Assembly: GCA_017397205.1 (NCBI GenBank)
Contig: JAFQJX010000234.1
Span: forward strand, 1 to 7,370
DNA from: Clostridia bacterium
GTDB taxonomy: Bacteria > Bacillota > Clostridia > Oscillospirales > CAG-272
DNA length: 7,370 nt
Direction of reading: 5' to 3'
The position numbers and the translations under genes are program-made. The stretch's first letter is position 1; the number at the start of each line of letters is the position of its first letter. The notes beneath the pieces were generated by a model. That model was not told where the DNA came from and ran no database searches. It worked only from the letters and a program-made list of their open reading frames with translations. Below are positions 6,201 to 7,370 of the stretch, one piece after another.

Positions 6201-7368
6201 GCATTTTCTCGTCCATCTGCAAATCGGGCATGGTGCCGACGAAATACGCCCTGATTTCCTCGCGGCGCCAGCGGATTGCCTCGTCGGGATTGACGGCAAC
6301 GCCCTGCCCGTTTTCATACATGTTTATCAGCTTTTCCACGGCGGGCATATACTGCTTTTTTGCGGCGAGCGTCAGAAGCTCTACCGCACGCGCCGCGTCC
6401 ACCTCCACGTCCACGCCGCCAAGGTAGGCAAGCCCCATGAGGTAGTGATGCTCGGGGCTCTCGTCCTTTTGCCGCAGGGGCAGCCCCGAAAGCGCCTTCA
6501 TCAGCCCGTCCCGAAGCGCCTCCCCGTCCGTCGCCTTGACCACGGCGGGCAGGTTTTTATAGTGCCCCGCCACGCTGTTTTGCTCGGTGGGAGCCATTTC
6601 CACGGGGAGAATGGGCTTGTGACGCTTCCTCGCAAGGGGGTATTCCGTCGTCATGATATAGTTGCCCTTTTCCGCGACGTTCGGCGTGATTGCCATGGCA
6701 AACAGCGCGCTTTTTTCCAGGGCGCGCTCAATCTCGCGGTTAAAGTCCTCGCCGGGCGTCAGAAATTCGTCATACCAGATAGCCACGTCACGGCAAAAAT
6801 CCTGGCGGTGAATGAGGCGCATCAGCTCGCGCGCGTGCCGCCTGTCCTTTTTGCGGTAGCTGAGGAAGATATATCCGTCAAAGGCGGCGCGGATTTTCTC
6901 TGCCTCCTCGTCCTGCACCAGCACCCCCGCAAGGAACTGCGAAAGCTTTTCCGTAAAGGAAAGCGCGCCGTCCTCGGTCACGTGCTTATCAAGATATTGC
7001 AGGTTTCCGAAGCGGCGGGCAAACAGCCCGTCCAGCCCCCGCTCCTGCATGAGAGGAAGCACGGGAATATGGTACTCCTGTGCCAGGGCATATTCCACCT
7101 GCATCGCGCGGCTTGGCTGGGTCAGCAGCTTGCGCGTCACGCAGATGACCATCAGCTGCATCTGGGAAATGCTCTCGCGGAGCGCCTCCCCGTCGTAGGG
7201 GGCAAGGGGGTCGGCGTCAAACCAGACGGCGCAACTTTGCACCGCAAGCAGGTCCTGCGCGATTTCCTCAAGATAAAGCTCCCTGTCCTCGGGGTGACAG
7301 CAGAAAAACACCCGCGCCTTTCCCTGCGGGGTGCTTTTGCCTCTCGTTCTGTATTCCAGCCGTGCCAT
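3247..7368 (-). CDS. Tandem TIR-domain protein with Sel1 and TPR-like repeats (1373 aa)
   Basis: Seen: two TIR-like modules (about residues 17-107 and 164-258), Sel1-type repeats (about 306-372), then degenerate TPR-like helical hairpins to the C-terminus (about 385-1360). TIR 2 has box 1 FLSYRKKD (168-175), box 2 IWYDEFLTPGED (197-208) and a glutamate in TTEYPLA (E242) at the usual catalytic position. TIR 1 matches it with VFFCCHPED, AVWFDADP and VEYALAQ (E92). There is no signal peptide, membrane segment or Walker A motif, so it is probably cytoplasmic. Known: bacterial TIR domains often cleave NAD+ or make cyclic ADP-ribose signals, and TPR arrays bind proteins. Inferred: a repeat-regulated TIR effector, possibly in defence; a scaffold role is the alternative. 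The ATG at 7368 is 2 bases from the edge, so no ribosome site is visible and an upstream start cannot be excluded. TAA stop; terminator about 50 bases downstream. Domain calls are firm, function is not. Confidence 0.93.
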   Translation of the reverse strand: MARLEYRTRGKSTPQGKARVFFCCHPEDRELYLEEIAQDLLAVQSCAVWFDADPLAPYDGEALRESISQMQLMVICVTRKLLTQPSRAMQVEYALAQEYHIPVLPLMQERGLDGLFARRFGNLQYLDKHVTEDGALSFTEKLSQFLAGVLVQDEEAEKIRAAFDGYIFLSYRKKDRRHARELMRLIHRQDFCRDVAIWYDEFLTPGEDFNREIERALEKSALFAMAITPNVAEKGNYIMTTEYPLARKRHKPILPVEMAPTEQNSVAGHYKNLPAVVKATDGEALRDGLMKALSGLPLRQKDESPEHHYLMGLAYLGGVDVEVDAARAVELLTLAAKKQYMPAVEKLINMYENGQGVAVNPDEAIRWRREEIRAYFVGTMPDLQMDEKMRRHVFAIYQLATYLEGLGRWDEAFEEYKNLCLFSGSKWGKATSEEQAHRYYVEMLLAAKGYEGQCDYWREKGEYRKALKCAKTALEIFENGNKMGYPMDSTGLSPDVTLSDVYLDIGDVRAAAECLSHYKEHLKAAKKEERPVQAHNYLLAPARRADVFRREGMEQEAMRLLREVVAVRRELIERSGEAMLWHGFLQALMSLAELYTETEKHREAEECYREAIAVSRRLALHSGSDLAAINEKEGWQGLGWLYSEEGRLPEALECYQRAAALICERTAEDDAVVELRQFARICLSWQDAEEALSLLSHALKLLTLYEEGDRGMHALRRRAAVTEDYGLALGQTGRHDLACLQLCEAEELRRKVYKKTDAALDGIMLGRICTDLGKELLAAGEEAKGRRKLKEALSLLEKLQRERDGAYLRRSIRECKAALEGGKQKTALSRALEEQVRVAREEPEGRFAMAERYLYFAKTFHRVGGYTDCAEAYAKARDILLALEAGGAALPFLCETLDGCLLSLGHTYLQIKNGAQAEETYLHLLSRLALKTQEQYGEDLSRLREKAHLALLGLSREQNRYADVETQLEALLSVRRNAPSERRALPLSCTLLALGRLKRAQGDFGGALAALEEAAELRRPPEGRKGTLAERWLMKQVREEQVGVSEDAHDGELRERYAQERKSELWAIDLLWDQEARTAKKQGNYARAEALLLRCIEIEEMLVREFPSLTLRSNLSISCMEMGNLLNSLGDREEKSNEFNFSYDYASANAYWGRAWRFYRRAADLREALYRETGEKKHAERLIATYDKLSGVCGAGEDSLSSVDYRDKIILLRERLYGEEPCDETERALGNAYNSKGNVLCEDDPGEALRAYDRALSIRIPLAERTGSEEDLDALANTYYNIASSLAAGDGTHALEDGLMTAVEVAARYYGRETEGALVRGGHLDGDVRAQVVAYYGMAIRTWETLMERYPASAEKHRDTVERTRRLASQYDY
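3289..6216 (-). repeat. Long TPR-like alpha-solenoid (residues about 385-1360)
   Basis: Many helical hairpins of about 34-42 residues fit the TPR pattern. The clearest are residues 588-619 (LAELYTETEKHREAEECYREAI), 634-666 (LGWLYSEEGRLPEALECYQRA), 987-1018 (LLALGRLKRAQGDFGGALAALEEA), 1076-1100 and 1229-1262 (AYNSKGNVLCEDDPGEALRAYDRAL). Others are degenerate, and some carry charged linkers, as at 1034-1060. Tetratricopeptide arrays bind protein or peptide ligands, so this is the likely sensor or docking part. The exact unit count cannot be fixed by eye. Confidence 0.8.
6253..6453 (-). repeat. Sel1-like repeats (residues 306-372)
   Basis: Two units fit the Sel1 pattern: YLMGLAYLGG...DAARAVELLTLAA followed by AVEKLINMYENGQGV...NPDEAIRW. 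The alanine, glycine and aromatic spacing is typical, including the NGQGV turn followed by a D-x-A-x-x-W-like helix. The segment joins the TIR pair to the longer TPR region and probably forms the start of one continuous alpha solenoid. Confidence 0.72.
6595..6879 (-). other. Canonical second TIR domain (residues 164-258)
   Basis: The order of elements is that of bacterial TIR domains. A beta strand leads into FLSYRKKD (box 1). Next come IWYDEFLTPGEDF (box 2, BB-loop), a helix EIERALEKS, the strand LFAMAITPNV, then NYIMTTEYPLA carrying Glu242, and KPILPV as the next strand. Family knowledge places the NADase glutamate in this helix. The box 1 and box 2 matches make the domain call strong; catalytic activity is inferred only. 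Confidence 0.9.
7048..7320 (-). other. Divergent first TIR-like domain (residues 17-107)
   Basis: This segment aligns with the second TIR domain at a nearly constant offset of 147-150 residues. VFFCCHPED matches IFLSYRKKD, AVWFD matches AIWYD, and EYALAQEYHIPVLPL matches EYPLARKRHKPILPV. The box 1 Ser-Tyr-Arg is replaced by Cys-Cys-His, and the box 2 Pro-Gly is replaced by a loop ending PYDGE. Glu92 is kept at the position of the usual catalytic glutamate. It may be a weakened enzyme, a domain with different ligand preference, or mainly an assembly surface for the second TIR. Confidence 0.78.
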
Positions 7369-7370
7369 AA

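Noticed and set aside
1..7370. CRISPR array, tRNA, rRNA, insertion sequence or attachment site
   Set aside because: I saw no regularly spaced direct repeats, no cloverleaf, no transposase and no terminal inverted repeats. The repeats present are protein-level and degenerate in DNA.

Overview
The window holds two long genes, both on the minus strand, separated by a 270-base AT-richer gap with an intrinsic terminator and a new promoter. Both genes touch a window edge. The gene nearer the left edge runs off the window and is incomplete. The gene nearer the right edge begins 2 bases inside it and looks complete.

Right-hand gene (7368 to 3247): a 1373-residue cytoplasmic-type protein. It has two TIR-like domains in tandem, a short Sel1-type segment, and about 970 residues of helical TPR-like repeats reaching the C-terminus. 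The second TIR domain has the classical boxes and the usual catalytic-glutamate position. The first is divergent but aligns with it along its length. I see no Walker A motif, so this is not the usual TIR-NTPase-repeat layout. By family knowledge it could be an NAD-consuming or nucleotide-signalling TIR effector controlled by a repeat sensor, as in several antiphage systems. Nothing in the window proves that role, and no partner such as ThsA, SIR2, a SLOG protein or a phage-related gene is present.

Intergenic region (3246 to 2977): a small stem-loop just after the stop codon, a clear Rho-independent terminator, a sigma-A-like promoter, and a leader of about 70 bases. In the leader a 14-base hairpin separates a strong Shine-Dalgarno sequence from the ATG. 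A TTG start within that hairpin is also possible.

Left-hand gene (2976 to 1, open at the edge): a secreted surface protein of at least 992 residues. It has a signal peptide, GLUG-type beta-helix repeats (GGIVGY / C-x-NYG-x-V pattern), a cap, and a series of YDG/MBG-like Ig-fold domains. Its end, probably a wall anchor or more stalk domains, is outside the window.

The organism is probably a high-GC member of the Clostridia (Bacillota), perhaps from a gut. The reasons are the combination of GLUG and YDG/MBG surface domains, the Gram-positive-style signal peptide, the strong GGAGG ribosome site, and the T-rich terminator. This is an inference from style and not an identification. The two genes look independently transcribed, so there is no evidence that they work together. 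The large plus-strand ORFs are antisense shadows caused by high GC.
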